DNA of 64,000 nt from Silurus meridionalis (taxonomy: Eukaryota > Chordata > Actinopteri > Siluriformes > Siluridae), in NCBI RefSeq assembly GCF_014805685.1, contig NC_060892.1, positions 20,101,990 to 20,165,989 of the forward strand. The letters run 5' to 3'. The notes beneath the pieces are model-generated. The model worked only from the letters and a program-made list of their open reading frames with translations, had not been told where the DNA came from and did no database searches. A program made the position numbers and the translations under genes. This document shows positions 34,462 to 47,697 of this stretch, piece after piece; position 1 is the first letter of the stretch, and each line of letters opens with the position of its first letter.

Positions 34462-35742
34462 CACCCAGCAAGCTTTCAAACAGAGGAAAACACCAAAAAA
34501 AAGCAGTAGATTAGGTCCTAAAGAATGCCACTGGGATTCAGGGCACTGTCCCAAACTATAGCTGCTAGGTAGTTCTTTGTAATGTGCATGCAAACTAAAT
34601 TACTTACTCAAAATTGTCTTTTATTTCAACTTTAAGGGAGTTATAATGGTTTAAAGATTTGTTCAAACCACTAAGGGTAGGTTGTGTCTGCACCCAAGCT
34701 ACAATTTGCATTCACATGAAGGCAGATGAGTGTGGCATAGCTTTTAGTTTACTTCAAACACTTAAACTTTTTTTTTTTTTTTTCTCAAGTGGATTTCATT
34801 TCATCTGCATGTGTCCTGCATGGCCCTCAATAAGGAGCAGCAATTGGCATTTCCACAGGCCTTTCGATGGCCCTTTTCTTTTAATTTTTCACCGCAAAAA
34901 AGCTGTTCATTTACCACCACTGACACTATGACTGTGGGACAGAGCCATACTGCCTTCACCAGTATTAATGCCAAAGACACTTTTTTTTTTTTTACCATGT
35001 TTAAATGTGTACAGGGAAAAGTCATAATTTTGACATTTCACCATAAACAGTTTTCATACACACTGTTGGTTATTATAATAGCACCTAATTTTTTTGACCT
35101 ATTACATCAATAGCAGTGTTGACTGTGCTGTAGCTATATACAGTATGTGGAAGTTTGAAAACACATGTGGAAAGCCATCAGATGTCGCTGCAGTTGAAAT
35201 CTAAATTGTATTTTTTTTTTTTTCGAGAAAACATATACCACAATACCATAGAATTCTCTAATCTGATTGGCCAGAGGTGGTTCATTCATGCTCAAGAAAA
35301 GCAGCACTGACAAGAGTGCCGGCTGTAATTTGTCACAAAACACAAGGACAGATGGATGCAAATGCAGGTAAACAGGCTTTATGAAAATTACAGCAGGTAA
35401 ATCCAAAACAGAAAACAAATTCTTGGTGGTTAAACAGAAACAGTTGCAGAGTGTGAAAAATGTGGTCCCAGCAGCTCTAAAGGCATTTACATGTCATACA
35501 TTCCATGTCTAACTAATAATATATAAAGTGTGAATATGATTATGTTTAAAATAATTAAATATAGAGCTTTCTGTAGGGGACATTTATCTGACATTTCCTT
35601 AGGACAAAGAACTTTCTGGTTTCTCAGCCACATGACAATCTGCATTTGTTTTTGCCTTAAGTTCAGCATCTCATTTAGAATTTGCTTATAACATCATCAC
35701 CTTTGTGCAAAATGTATAATATATGCAAAATATAAATATATA
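34462..35742. other. Unique DNA
   Basis: T-runs at 34769-34784, 34981-34993 and 35210-35223. No gene recognised. Confidence 0.45.
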
Positions 35743-35744
35743 TA

Positions 35745-36528
35745 CCATATTTTTCGCACTATAAGACGCTACTTTTTTCCCACGTTTTGAACCCCGTGGC
35801 TTAAACAACAAAAAAAAAAAAATTATGAATTTTTCCTGGGTTTTTCCTGGGTTTTTCCCGGATTCACAAACTTCAAGCCAAAAAACTGAGCAACATAATA
35901 TTGGACCAATGAAATTTCCGAACGGAAACGAAAAACGCACCTCAACTGTGTTCTGAGCTGCACGGCTTCGGGAGAAAAAAACGTTTTTTTTTAAACGCAC
36001 GACGATGCCAAAAGATAAACTCCTGAGAGAAACAGTTGTGAAAGGAAGGAGGAAGACAGTGAACAATGACTTACTTGGTAGGCTACTGTTTAGATACAAG
36101 CCGTTGTAACGCGTTGAGTCAGGGTCAAGGGAAAGCTTGCTAATTTCAGTTGCAACAGAAATCATATAAGCACAGACAGGTTTCCAAAACGCGTGCTTTT
36201 TTTATTTTTCTTGGCAACATCGTTACGGTTTAGTCAAAGAAACTTAGAAATGAGCATCAGAAAATAATAAGGACAAATTCCTCGGTCTTGCACACATGCA
36301 GTAATAGCGGAAAGGCTTTTTCCCAAAATGCCACTCTGCTCTTAAAGGAGCCACAAAATATTTCACCCGTTACACCGTGTAACAAACACTGTCTTTCGTT
36401 AAAGCCTGTGTAAAGTTAATTAGTTTCAGTGTAGACAGGTGCGGCTTATTTATGTTAAAAATAAAAATCTTTGTCAAACTCAGTGGGTGCGGCTTATATA
36501 TGGGTGCGCTTTATAGTCTGGAAATTAC

Positions 36529-36530
<2 letters not shown>
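35745..36530. mobile_element. Pogo-like non-autonomous transposon, longer copy
   Basis: Flanked by TA (35743-35744 and 36531-36532), with ends ccatatttttcgcactataa and ctttatagtctggaaattac. Subterminal 'gtgcggctta' words occur near the right end. The internal sequence has no transposase domain; the ATG near 36005 gives only about 35 codons. It is related in reverse orientation to 10466-10747. The right end abuts a (TA)n run, a natural TA target. Confidence 0.75.

Positions 36531-36602
<72 letters not shown>
36531..36602 (+). repeat. (TA)n microsatellite
   Basis: 72 bases of uninterrupted TA directly against the pogo-like element. Confidence 0.97.
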
Positions 36603-36610
<8 letters not shown>

Positions 36611-38855
36611 AAAGATGAGGTAAAAATAAGACACACATCTATGATAGGCATTAGATTTAATCAGAAGGAAAATGTGCAGTATATATTAAGGGATAAACAA
36701 AAGTAATTTCAATGAAACCAATGGTTTCTAGCAATATTACTGGTTGCTAATTCCCACACAGTTACTGGCTTGTCGAAAAGAATTACTTATAAAAGGGCAG
36801 CACATAGTCATACAGATTTACACAGAGCATACCAGCTGTGGTGAGTGTGAATGCTAATGCAAGACAAATGAAACCAAAGCAGCTGCAGCTTGTACTTGTA
36901 GGAGATGCTAAGTGTCATCTTTTATATACACAAGGTCAAAGAAGGTTACAATCCTTCCACCTAGAGAGCAAGATCAATGCCCTCAGAGCCCCTACTTTCA
37001 TGCTCTCTTTCATATTGTCACCCATGGCAAGGCAGGACAAGATTTTTGCTGATTTCTAACAATATAATAAGGATAATAAGGATAAAGAATAATGCATAAA
37101 CACATCACAATAGTGCATCAACAACAACATGGAGAGTGCCACTTATATAAATTGGACCGACTTAGACAATGCCACAAGTGAAAGATTCAATTCATTGTGT
37201 ACAAACCAAACACTGTGCTTTGGTTGGGACTTACATAAGACTATACTCTACGATTGTAACTTTTTTACTCTATAGAGAGACCGGATGCACCTGAGCAGTT
37301 TTATGACTAGACACTTGCTTAAAGCAGTTTGGTACTGTTGAGATTTGAATTTAAATCCATAACATTGTAATTACAATACATGGCTACAACTGGTTATTCT
37401 CAAACAGCATTATTTACTATTCATATTCACTAAGTAGAACTAGGTAGATTTGGTTCAAAGACTGGGCAGATATAACAGGTATGAAAAATACTTATATTTA
37501 GCACACACATTATTTATTATATTATGTTAATCTACAGATCATATCTGATGTTTCTGACCATGTGCGTGTTTCCCCTTTAATGTTGTGTGTCAAAAAGCCT
37601 CCATTCTTTATTTATATCTGAAAGGGAGAGGTGTTTCTAGTGATCTGTGATTAATCTAATTTAATATTTGCTTTAAAGTATTATTCCTATACTTTAAATA
37701 TTCTATTATTCTGACTAGATCCAATTTTACTAGGCATGTTTTCTTCTTGTTTTTTTTTATATCTTTTTTTTAAATGGTCAAAGCTTATATTTAAAACGGA
37801 AAGTCATCATAAGGGCAAACTCTCAGTTTTTAAAGACTGTTATGGATTTTCTTTTTATCTGAATAATAGGCAAATCTTTCCAAATTCTGATCTTAAGAAT
37901 CTAATTAATTTCAATAAATAACATACAAAATGCAGAGACGAGACCGGTTACATACAACTAAGTGCATACATTATGAATATATGCATCTATATTCAGTAAA
38001 AAAAAATTATATGGTAGTCAGGAAGAAGGTGTCTCCACAGTGTGTTTTGTGAAAACTGGACAAAAGTTTGGTGCCCACGTTTTAGATATCACAGATTATT
38101 ATCATTCATTATCAGCCGCAGTAACAAAAAATTTAAAATAATCTTTATTAGGGTTAAAATTATGTCAAAAGTCTAAATATCTTTCAAAACACTAAGCATA
38201 ATAAAAGCCATATGCTTACTGTTTCGACTCCCTCAATGATATCTGTAATATCATAAGCTTTAATACTCGGCCCTTTGCCAAAACAGTAACTAGCTAGCTT
38301 CATTTCTAAGCATGTCGGAGCAAGTAAAAATAAGAATGAGTAATGCTTTCCAAGAAAATCATCCCAGTGGTGTATCTGCCTACAAGCTCCGGTCTGAATG
38401 GATATCAGGTCATCCATGTTCATGTTTAAGCTGTAAATCAAAATGAGTAAAAGATGGCGATTAGTAACTCTCTATATAAACCAAGCAAATATAGAAAGAT
38501 CTAATCCTCACAAGAACCCTCACAGAGTTTAAACTACCATTTCTCTTGTAACTACATAACATTCGTGGGCAGAGTTTCCCAAAAGAATCACAGCGCAAGG
38601 ATCAGTGTTAAATTTAGAATTGTAAAAAAAAGTCAGCATGATATTGATCACTATGTTGCAATCTGTTGGGATAAAGCCTTTTCATTTTAGTTCTAACACG
38701 CCATTGAGTAACAATTTATATGATGATAAACAGTAATAGAATTATTTTTGAAACAAAGAAAAATACTGGCAATTTATTTATTGTAAAAAAAAATCTGAAG
38801 TTATTGTATAGGAATCAGAGTTGCTGCATGTACCCTGAAGCAGAAACCTGTGAGA
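36603..38855. other. Unique AT-rich DNA
   Basis: No gene or repeat recognised. Confidence 0.5.
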
Positions 38856-38859
38856 GATG

Positions 38860-38965
38860 GATTTTGCAGTTCTGCTCCCGCTCGCTCCTGCAAAAATATA
38901 TTTTCTCCCGCCTGCAATATTTAAGTTTTGTCCTGCTCCTGCCCACAAAAGCCCGCAGGTAAAAT
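38860..38965 (+). repeat. CT/CCCGC-rich repeat fragment
   Basis: The words ctgctcccgctcgctcctgc, ctcccgcctgc and cccgcaggt recur in a dispersed fish element. Only about 100 bases are present and the family is not assigned. Confidence 0.35.
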
Positions 38966-41140
38966 GTATAAGTAGTTTTATTTTAATGGCACTGACTGCT
39001 TCTTCCTGCTACTCCGCCTTTTTTGGTTTCACTTGCTTACCTTTTGAATATGAATAAAAAAGAAACGGAAAATGAACACACATTTTGTTTTATTTGATTT
39101 GACTTTTTGTGTGAATAATGAACACGGACATGACATTTAAAAAGACTTGTCATAACAGAGCCTTGAATAATCTAGTCCCTGTGATAGAAAACATACTGAT
39201 ACAAATGCTGGCACTGGAGACTCCTTCTATAAATGTTAAATAAAACTCTCCTTACGGAACACGTTATTATATAAACAAATATATGTTTTCTTTAAGTAAC
39301 CACTTCTATCTATTGTTAATAGCTTTAGATGATGTGTGGCATAGACCGTGCAAATCCCTGTGAATAAACTGCAAATTAATTGTTACTATAGAAACAATAG
39401 CATTATTGCAAGCACATTAATCTCAATTTCCTCATTTACATTCCAGTCAGCACAATACACTACTGTCCCTGCTATGATCTACTAAAAACCTCATTAATGC
39501 TTTCTAACCGATCAGATCCGAGAACAGCACTTTGAGATGCAATAAAAGAGAAATTATTTTTCCATCATGTATCATGTTTTTCCACCTGTCAAACATGAGC
39601 AGATGTTTTCAGCTGGCATACATTTCCTGCTGTTTAGTCTCTCAGTGGCTGCAGACACGTTTGAAGTAACAATTCAGTAAAAAAAAAATAAAACACTTTT
39701 TTTTACAGCCACAACCAAGACGTATCTTCCTGCTGTCAAACAGCATTTTATATCTTCAGGAAGTGCTGAATAACTGTGCTTTAAGGCTTTTGAGACATTC
39801 AATATCTTTTCATAATGCATATCCATTTTGGGCCAGACCATGCTGAACAGTTGCGAGAAACTCATGTTCCACATTTATTTATTTTTTTATCAAATTCCAC
39901 TTGTCTACCTGTGGGCTTTGCATCATATATCTATTGGTAAAAAGGTGTGCCTGCCAAAAAGTCAGAGACGTGCTGTCGTTTTTAATCTCGACTGAGGATT
40001 GTCTGAGCAATGGCTCAATCAATGAATATAAAGAAGGTCTTTCTCCAGAGGGTGTATGTGAAGCCTCGGTCATTGTATCTTAAAATGCAGAAGAAGATAC
40101 TTTGAAAGATGAAATGCCTTTAAAATGTGAACGTACCAACTCATCAAAAATACCGGGCATAACAAATCAATAATCTCACGAGGCCACAATATAATATCAT
40201 CCCATGATCCCGTGTTTGATTCATTTCTATGGTCTGTATGTTTGGATGCCTGGATATAGAAGAGTCTGTGGAGATTTCAAGGCTAAGGCAATCCTTAAAC
40301 ATAATACTGCGTTCCCTCTTCGCTTCAAGTGAATTAGAATTGGAGAAGGGAGACAGATTAGACTCGGAACACTTCCTGATGCCAGTCACCATGATGTAAT
40401 CAGAGCTATTTTTGCACCAAGAAGAAAGCTTTTCTTTCCTTAAAAAAGGCTCACGCCACAATGATGGTACTGCGGCTGCTGCCAGAGCAATTTAAGTGAA
40501 CTCTTGAAGCTTTGCACATTAAATACACAGTAAGATAGACAAGCCATAAAATCTCGTTGTATTTAATCGCATCATGCATTATGCTCGTTTGCGTCTATTT
40601 TAGGGTTTAATCATTTGGAAATCAATTGTGCTTGTTAAGACTAGGGATTCACAACTTTCTATATCTGTAGCACACATATTTTGTCTCATTTCCCCTCAGG
40701 GATGGTTGGAAAATTCAATTCGCCTGAAGAATCATTTTTCCGTCTTGTTCATCGTATGCTCTGGGAAGTCTGGTGGAGAAGCAACCCAAAGGCAGAGCAA
40801 ATCCTTCAAGCTACACCACACTTTCACTGCTTATTTCTCTACTAGTATGAAAAGCATCTTTTTTCTCCTAACCTCTTTGTTGTTGCTTTGCCTTAATCCA
40901 GACACCAACAGCAGATGTTATGTCAGGCCATTTTGTGGACCCTAATTCAGGTGTTGCTCAAGCAACAGGTTGAGAGTGAAAGCAAATGGGGATGCAAAGA
41001 CAGGACTAACAATTAACACTCCCTCTACTCTCTCTACCAAGCACATCTCTTTCAAATTACCTGCTCTATTTTCATCCATTCATTTCTCCATCATTAAAAA
41101 AAAAATCTATAATTTGCCATTCGGTGCACATCAGCCATCC
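38966..41140. other. Unique DNA
   Basis: Open frames of 100-105 codons (40144-40461 minus, 40628-40945 plus) have no recognisable domain and are probably chance. An acceptor-like cccctcag ends at 40699 with no matching donor. Confidence 0.45.
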
Positions 41141-42190
41141 AGACTCTGACCTTAAGCACGACTGCTTTCAAATTATCTAAGCTGCTGGAATATACGTGTC
41201 AGGTGTGTGTTTGTGACGTGCCTCACAAGGAGGACTGCAGGGTAACTGATTCATTAACTTGCCTTAAATGATAACTGGTCGGCTGTGTGCATGATGGGTT
41301 GGCTGCTTTTTAGACGGGGCTTTCAATGATGCAGGGCACTCAAGAATGGAGAACACTCAGGCCTACCTGCAAGTGGGCCTACAAATTAACAGCCTCACTC
41401 TTTTCTTTTACATTACTTTTTTTTTAAGTACGTAAACATGTACAAGAAAAATTGTCTGCCGTCGGCACACTTTGTAATCTTATAAATCAGTGTACTGGTA
41501 CTTTGAAGAAAGCAACATTTTGCAAATGTTATGCTTTGGTGCATTAGGATCAAAGCCTTCACCATACACCTCCAGGAACCTGTTCATAATGTCTGGGAAT
41601 GGATTTTTGCTGCCATTGTAGAATAGAGAAAAGACCTGCAACTATTGAAAGTCATGGTGTATGAATATCCTGGCAGAACAGGAAGAATTTGTTTTATTCT
41701 AAAACAAACCTCCAGAGTTAATGCTGTATATAAATTGCACTCGAGTATATCATCCAAATCATTTCGACTTGAGTGGAAAATGTGTATATTTTGTGGAAAA
41801 TGTAGAAGTTTAAAAAGGTAGGGTGCTTATTTTTTTTTAACAAACGGCATTAACTGAAAGTCAGTCATTATCAGCGAAATGCCTCTGCATTTTATGGAGC
41901 ACTTTATTCCTGCCCAAAAGAGATGACACATGTCCCCTTTTGCTCCATCCATTTTAGCAAGTAAAGCTCCCTGGAGGATGCATTCATTCCCCCACTGGCT
42001 GCCATGTCAGCACTCTTGTTCCCTGGAGAGGCCGTGTCTCCTATCTGTTTTCTCTTCTTTAGCACATTAACTAAAGCATTCTGCTCACCAGTGTGAGGAA
42101 AATCATCCCCAGTAACATATCAAATATGGGGCACATACCGACTCATGCAGAACGCATGTTTATTTCAGCACTCTACACTACAAGCTGCGA
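41141..42190. promoter_or_regulatory. Repeat-free, less AT-rich block, weak conserved-element candidate
   Basis: Two balanced-composition parts (41141-41400 and 41860-42130) are separated by ordinary sequence. There is no coding signal and no repeat similarity. Confidence 0.15.
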
Positions 42191-44178
42191 TTGTGCCTCA
42201 CGCCAATTAACTCCTACAGTATGTCTACTTCTTACTGTGCATTTTTAACTCGTTTTTGGGTGAAATGTAATTTGTGCATCTATACCATGTCTGTGAAGTC
42301 GGTTTTCATGTTAAAGCTCGTAGTGCCCTCAGTCACCAGTTCTGATTACTTGAAAGAGAAAAATTCCTTCAAAAAAGGCAAACAAAAAAAAAAAAGAGAA
42401 AAATGAGCTTCCAAATGAGCCCCTAAGATGCAATTTAAAAGTTATTCAGTGTAAGTTTTAGTATCACCCAAAGGAATTTCTTCATAGCATTTTAAGTCTT
42501 TGTTTTTATTCACACTTACAAACAGTAATTTAGCAGGATACACATGTTCACATTTTCCTTTGAAAGGCCCATTATATAAAATGTGATGCATCTGTGGAAT
42601 TGGTGCATTTGTGTTCCAAATGCTAGAGTCTTTGTCCAATTCTATGGGAGGTTTGCAGAAAAAAAGAAGAAAAAAATACAACATTGGAGCATACTGGGTG
42701 TTTGCAAAGTGCTGAGTGATGCATTCAGAGCATGTATCTACCCTTGCTAACTGCTTTGTCCTGGTTAGCACTATTTATAATGATGATGACTGACCATATA
42801 TTCAAGTAAAATAGTTACTGTACACATCATAGGTAAGGATAAATGCATTAATGCTGCTGCTTATGTTCTGTGTTCTGCTTATGTTCTTCTTATGTGCTGT
42901 GCCATATTGTGGCAGAACCTCATTTGAATTTTACACGTAGTGTCTTAAATGAATAAAAATCTCTCTAGATTTTGGGGAACAGATGCATCTAAATCCCAAA
43001 AAAAATACAGCAAGCAAGAAAAAGCATGAAAAAAGCAGGATTGCTCAGAACACATGTAGGAACAAGTGGTAGTATGGACACACCAGCTGTAAAATTACTG
43101 TTCAATCTGCCTGATCAAAATCTTTGTCCTCATCTAAAATGAAGAACAGCTTCTTCATTATTAACCCACCCCCCAAATTTGAGCTTATTTCTCTTAATTT
43201 GTTTCATTTGATCCTTTTATTTTTACTTCACTGTACAAAACTGTACTGAACAAAAGTCATCCATATAATCATCATTTAGGTCTCCTGGATTATGGTTTGT
43301 GGAAGAATTTCTTTCTGAAGATCCATACAGGACTCTTTGTCTCTTTGACATTCATACAGGAAATTATGTCCCTAGTACTGTTTACTGGGTCCTACAAAAT
43401 CAAGATTTTGAGGAAATTGTAATTAATCAATATAGCATATTATTCCAACCATCAGCTGGGCTGTGATTCAGCTGTCAGGTCATAGTCAATGGTAATCAGA
43501 GTTGTGCTGATGTTCAATACAGCAGCATGACTGTGAGTGTGATATTGCTAAGAAATTTATATTGAGTACATGACATTTCAGACACAATATGGCCAAACAT
43601 TAGTGTCTTTTAGGTCCAACAACAAAACAGTTCCGAAAGAAAGCCACGGATTGATAGAGTCTTGCATGTTGCCATGCCAACACACACACTGACTGACAGC
43701 TGATGGTAAGAATTATAACAGGTTCAGTGTAACAAGCTACTGTTGAAAACTTTACTAGTTGAAATGTTACTAATTTAATAATTTAAAGAAGTGAGTTGTG
43801 ACACATACTGGGTTTTTTTTTATTCTTTTTTTTTTCCTCTTCATTCTGTGTATTTTAACCTTAGACTGTGAAGACATCTTGCTTAAAACCAGATTGGAGC
43901 AAATCCTCAAGCTTTATCTTGACTCTGGGCTTCAAGAAGAAACTTGATAGGAACTTCTTGAGCAAATTGCTGTTGGATCGACCGTACTCTTGTTAGTTCC
44001 ATTTCGAAGGTGTGAGTTGTGCACATCTTTGACATCACACTGTGGGAATAATTTATTAAGGAACACTGTCAACAGTTTCAGCCTCTTTTACAGAGTACGG
44101 CAGAATGTGCTTGCACTGCAGGTCCTGAATATGTAATACAAACTCAGTTTCAGTGAACAACATGTTCTGGATAAACAC
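42191..44178. other. Unique DNA
   Basis: Nothing recognised on either strand. Confidence 0.45.
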
Positions 44179-44218
44179 AGTGCCCTCCAGAATTGTTGGC
44201 ACCCCTCCGTAAATTTGG
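44179..44218 (+). mobile_element. Solo end of a Tc1-like element
   Basis: The words cagtgccctccagaattgtt and ggcacccctccg are the recurrent terminal sequence of a fish Tc1 family. No second end was found in the neighbourhood. Confidence 0.6.
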
Positions 44219-44231
44219 CAAAGATTAATAG

Positions 44232-44282
44232 GCGGTAGTGGCTCACTGGTTTATGCTCTGATTTAAGGCTTTATTAAAAATT
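44232..44282 (+). repeat. Truncated SINE head between 12-base direct repeats
   Basis: The box-A-like ggtagtggctcactggttta is followed by about 30 bases. The 12-mer gcaaagattaat lies at 44219-44230 and again at 44283-44294, as a target-site duplication would. Confidence 0.55.
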
Positions 44283-44292
44283 GCAAAGATTA

Positions 44293-44475
44293 ATGGGTAA
44301 TAGTAGCTCAGCATAAGGGCTTTTAACCATTAGAAGGTTGGAGGTTCAAGTTCCAGCAGTGCACAAAATGCACTCTGACCCCAACTTCTTAATAAACTGG
44401 AATATGTAAAGCAAAGAATTTCATTGTGCTGTAATGTATATGAGACAAATAATGTATTATTGTAACTCAAATCTA
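44293..44475 (+). repeat. tRNA-derived SINE
   Basis: The box A region gtaatagtagctcagcataa is followed by the box B-like aggttggaggttcaagttcc about 50 bases later. It ends with the tail words gaatttcattgtgctgtaat and gtatatgagacaaat. It is non-coding and would be transcribed by Pol III if active. The diverged boxes suggest an old copy. Confidence 0.75.
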
Positions 44476-44639
44476 AGATAACACATGTAATATATGATAC
44501 TTTAAGCTGGGACATTGTATACTTGAGATCATTTCCCCCCATTGGTGTCCAAAGTCTTTTCACCTTTGTAAATAATAATGTGTGAGGCCTGTCCTGAAAT
44601 AATTAGCTGATGATTCTGTAACTACAGCTACCAAATAAA

Positions 44640-46410
44640 CCTGACTGTTCAAATTCAAATTTAAATTCACATTTTATTCGTCACATACACATTCATACAG
44701 AGTAGGACATTTATGACTGTCCAACATGTAAACATGAAAAATAGAATATAAGGATCAAAATAAAATAAATGAATAAAAAGTGTAAGTATAACTAAAAAGT
44801 ACGAACAGTCCCAAGTTAAAGTGACAGTCTAGAGTTAAAGTGTCATATGCATAATGCACGAATAGTTGTGCAGCGAAGGAAAAGTGCGAGAAATGAAGAA
44901 AGAATGAAGTGGAGAAAGAAGTCCAGGTACTAGTTGCTGGGTGTCTCTTGGATTAGACACTAAATGGACTGTGGGAAGAAGCTCCTCCTCATTCTCTCTG
45001 TGTTTGCTTTCAAGAAACGGAAGCACAAAGAGTCCATTGTTGAGATGAGCTGAGGTCCTTCCAATCTCCCTGGACCTGGTCTAAGAAGTGATGCTACCTG
45101 TCAGGATGCTCTCAATGGTACAGGTGTAAAAAAAAAAGTCCTTATCACCTGAGAGGGTAGTTTAGAAACCCTTAGGTGTCTCAAATGGTACAGATGCTGC
45201 CAGGCCTTCTTCACCAGTGTGTTGAGGTGACAAGACCAAGACAGGTCCTGTGTGATGTAAACACCTAGGTACCGGAACTTGTCCACTCTCTTCAATGGGG
45301 TCCCGTTGATTTTTAGTGGTCGGTATGATTGCTCCTGCTTAATGCTGCAGTTCACTATCAACTCCTTAGTCTTGCTGATGTTTTTTTGATGTTCTAGGTT
45401 TGAATCTCCTGTAGATAGGCTGTCTCGTCGTAGTTGGGGATCAGGTCCACCACAACAGTGTTTTTAGCAAACTTGATGATGGTGGTGGAGGTGGAAGAGG
45501 CCACAGAGTCATGTGTGTACAGTGAGTACAGCAGGGGGTTTAGAACACAACCCTGAGGAGCTCCAGTGCTGAGGGTGGATAAGGTGTGTTTGCCCACCTG
45601 TACAGTTTGTGGTCTGTCTGTCAAGAAGTTGGAGATCCATTGACACAGGGGTGGATTGAGTCCCAGGACCTCCAACTTAGAGGTGAGCGTGGAGGGAATT
45701 ATGATGTTAAATGCTGAACTGTAGTTCACAAACAGCATTTTTGCATAATTCCCTTTTCTGCAGTCCAGGTGGTTCATCATTGTGTGGAGAAGATGTATGA
45801 TGCATCATCAGTAGAGCAGTTGTGGCAGTACTCAAAGTGTGTGTCTGGTAGTGATGCAGTGATGAAGTCTCTAACCAATCTTTCAAAGCACTTCATCACT
45901 ACTGAGGTCAGGGCTACATGGCGGTAGTCATTAAATAGGCGGGCTGGGTTTTCTTTGGGACAGGAACAATGGTGGACTGTTCGAAGCATGAGGGGACTAC
46001 AGACTGTTCCAGGAAGAGGTTATATCTCTGTGAACATCAGTGCTAGCTGGTCAGTGCAAGCTTTCAGAACCTGACCTGTGATGCCATCTGGTCCTGCTTC
46101 CTTCCTGGTATTCCTGAATGCCCTCCTCACGTCATGCTCGAGATTGTGAACGTGTTTACCTCGCCGGCTTTCACAGCGTGCATGCTGTTTGTGCCGCTGC
46201 AGCCTCGAAGCGAGCATAAAAGGTGTTTAGCTCATCTGCCAGAGAAGCGTCCGCATTCCCCATTCTGGAAGGTTGATGTTTTATAGTCCGTGATAGTTTC
46301 TGAGTTTCTGCCACATGTTCCTAGAGCCACCATGATGAAACTGTGACTCTAGTTTTCTCCATAGCACCGCTTTGCTTCCTTCACCACTCTGCGACTGTGC
46401 AATTGAAAAC
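44640..46410 (-). mobile_element. 5'-truncated non-LTR retrotransposon (jockey/L2-like)
   Basis: Reverse-transcriptase remnants run along the minus strand from about 46240 to 45090, followed by a 3' untranslated part to about 44640. The 3' end (read on the minus strand) finishes in AT-rich 'gaatttaaatttgaatttga' short repeats, as L2-type LINEs do. The endonuclease end is absent, so this is a typical 5' truncation. A sister fragment of a related RT is at 60900-61560. Confidence 0.83.
45094..46220 (-). pseudogene. Jockey/L2-like reverse transcriptase remnant
   Basis: Minus-strand pieces in order: RKEAGPDGITGQVLKACTDQ (about 46050-46110), FNDYRHVALTSVVMKCFERL (about 45870-45930), LFVNYSSAFNIIIPSTL (about 45690-45740), TGAPQGCVLNPLLYSLYTHD (about 45510-45570), then TIIKFAKNTVVVDLI. 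The catalytic F-A-D-D motif is replaced by F-A-K-N at about 45456-45467, so it is inactive even apart from the stops. The C-terminal part reads KFRYLGVYITQDLSWSCHLN (45215-45280). Residues are lost between pieces by frameshift. Confidence 0.87.
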
Positions 46411-47080
46411 CTAAATCAGAGGACAGTGTGTCCTGCTAAAACTGCCATCTGTTTGGAATTTATTGTATAAGTCATAAATAGTCAATTCTACTCTAATACT
46501 CCAAGTAGAAACTACAAGTATATGCTGCAATACTTATTCACAGTCAATTTAATACTATAGTCTTAAAGTTAGAACTTAAATTATGCACATACTCAAGTTC
46601 CTGTTGACAAAGTTGTACCATTTGACTGTAGTTTACTTATATAAGAGAATGTTTTATAATCAAACTATCCAGTGGAACTCATAACAATGGGCTTTTGTGC
46701 CCGATTCCTTTCAAGGTTTCTTTCTTCCTCATGTCATAATCAGGGATGATTTTCCTTGCACATCACCCCTTGCTTTCTCTTTAGGGATAAATTAAAAAAA
46801 GAAATGTACTTCAATTTTATATCCAAGTTTCTGAAAAGCTACAGTTTTACAGAAACTAGGCAAACTAGGTAAAGTAAACAACCGGCTTGATTTACTTGAC
46901 AAGCAGGACGCATTACTTCATCCAAAATACAAACACAAATACATGGGTATATACGTATAGACATAAACCAAACACAGAAGTAAAAATACCTAATGGGGTG
47001 GAGACATTACATAAAGGAAAAAAACCATGTAACAATTAAACAAACAGGGAATGCAGAAGCTTCTTAACTTTTACAATGCT
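46411..47080. other. Unique DNA
   Basis: No gene or repeat recognised. Confidence 0.4.
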
Positions 47081-47081
47081 A

Positions 47082-47345
47082 TTTATTACAGCATTTTGGT
47101 AGACGCCTTTATCCATTGCAAAGATTAGTGGTGGTGGGATTTGAACTCACAACCTTCTGACCTGTATGTGTGACAGAGTTTTAGGCTGATGGTATCCCAA
47201 GTCTACAACCAATTGATACACTGTTGATGTATTAATTGATGGAAACTCCAAAGCACGTTTTATGTTACTCTGGATAAGGGCATCTGCTAAATATTGTAAA
47301 TGTGAATATAATTCCAACATCTTAATCACTGAGCTACCCCTTTCT
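47082..47345 (-). repeat. tRNA-derived SINE interrupted by a second SINE tail
   Basis: On the minus strand the head aggggtagctcagtgattaa is at about 47321-47341. The box B part gaaggttgtgagttcaaatc is at about 47134-47156. The tail tggataaaggcgtctacca is at 47098-47117. Head and box B are separated by about 150 bases that end in the opposite-orientation tail ttactctggataagggcatc (+ strand, 47264-47283). The element therefore carries a nested, inverted SINE fragment. Confidence 0.7.
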
Positions 47346-47694
47346 GGTGACTAGCACTATGTAAACTCTAGCTAGCCACTCTCCACAGCAGAGGGAAATT
47401 TCCTGTCAATATCCATTGTCAGGATAGTGCAAATCAACAATTATTGTAATGAATTACAAAATGAGATTTTACATGTGTAACAGATTAAAAGAATACCTGA
47501 GGGAAACGTGTGATGTCTCCTGGTGACTATGAGCAAAAAAAAAGAAAAAAGAAAATCATTTATACATTATGGAAATGTTGGTAGAAAAGGATTCTCCAGT
47601 TGTATGAATGGAAATGTCAAGTGACTGTAAGTAATATTAATGTATCATTTTTATCATTTTTATAAAACTTCTGGAGGACACTGTACATGTGCAT
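47346..47694. other. Unique spacer
   Basis: Nothing recognised. Confidence 0.4.
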
Positions 47695-47697
47695 ACT

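Noticed and set aside
35686..36165. 159-codon minus-strand open frame
   Set aside because: It lies mostly inside the pogo-like non-autonomous element (the low-coordinate end runs just past it), follows T- and A-runs, and has no transposase motif on that strand.
36452..36706. Open frame with alternating Tyr-Ile
   Set aside because: It is a translation of the (TA)n run.
40628..40945. Acceptor-like 'cccctcag' followed by an open frame
   Set aside because: No donor site, no recognisable peptide, and it ends in a Leu-rich stretch typical of AT-rich noncoding DNA.
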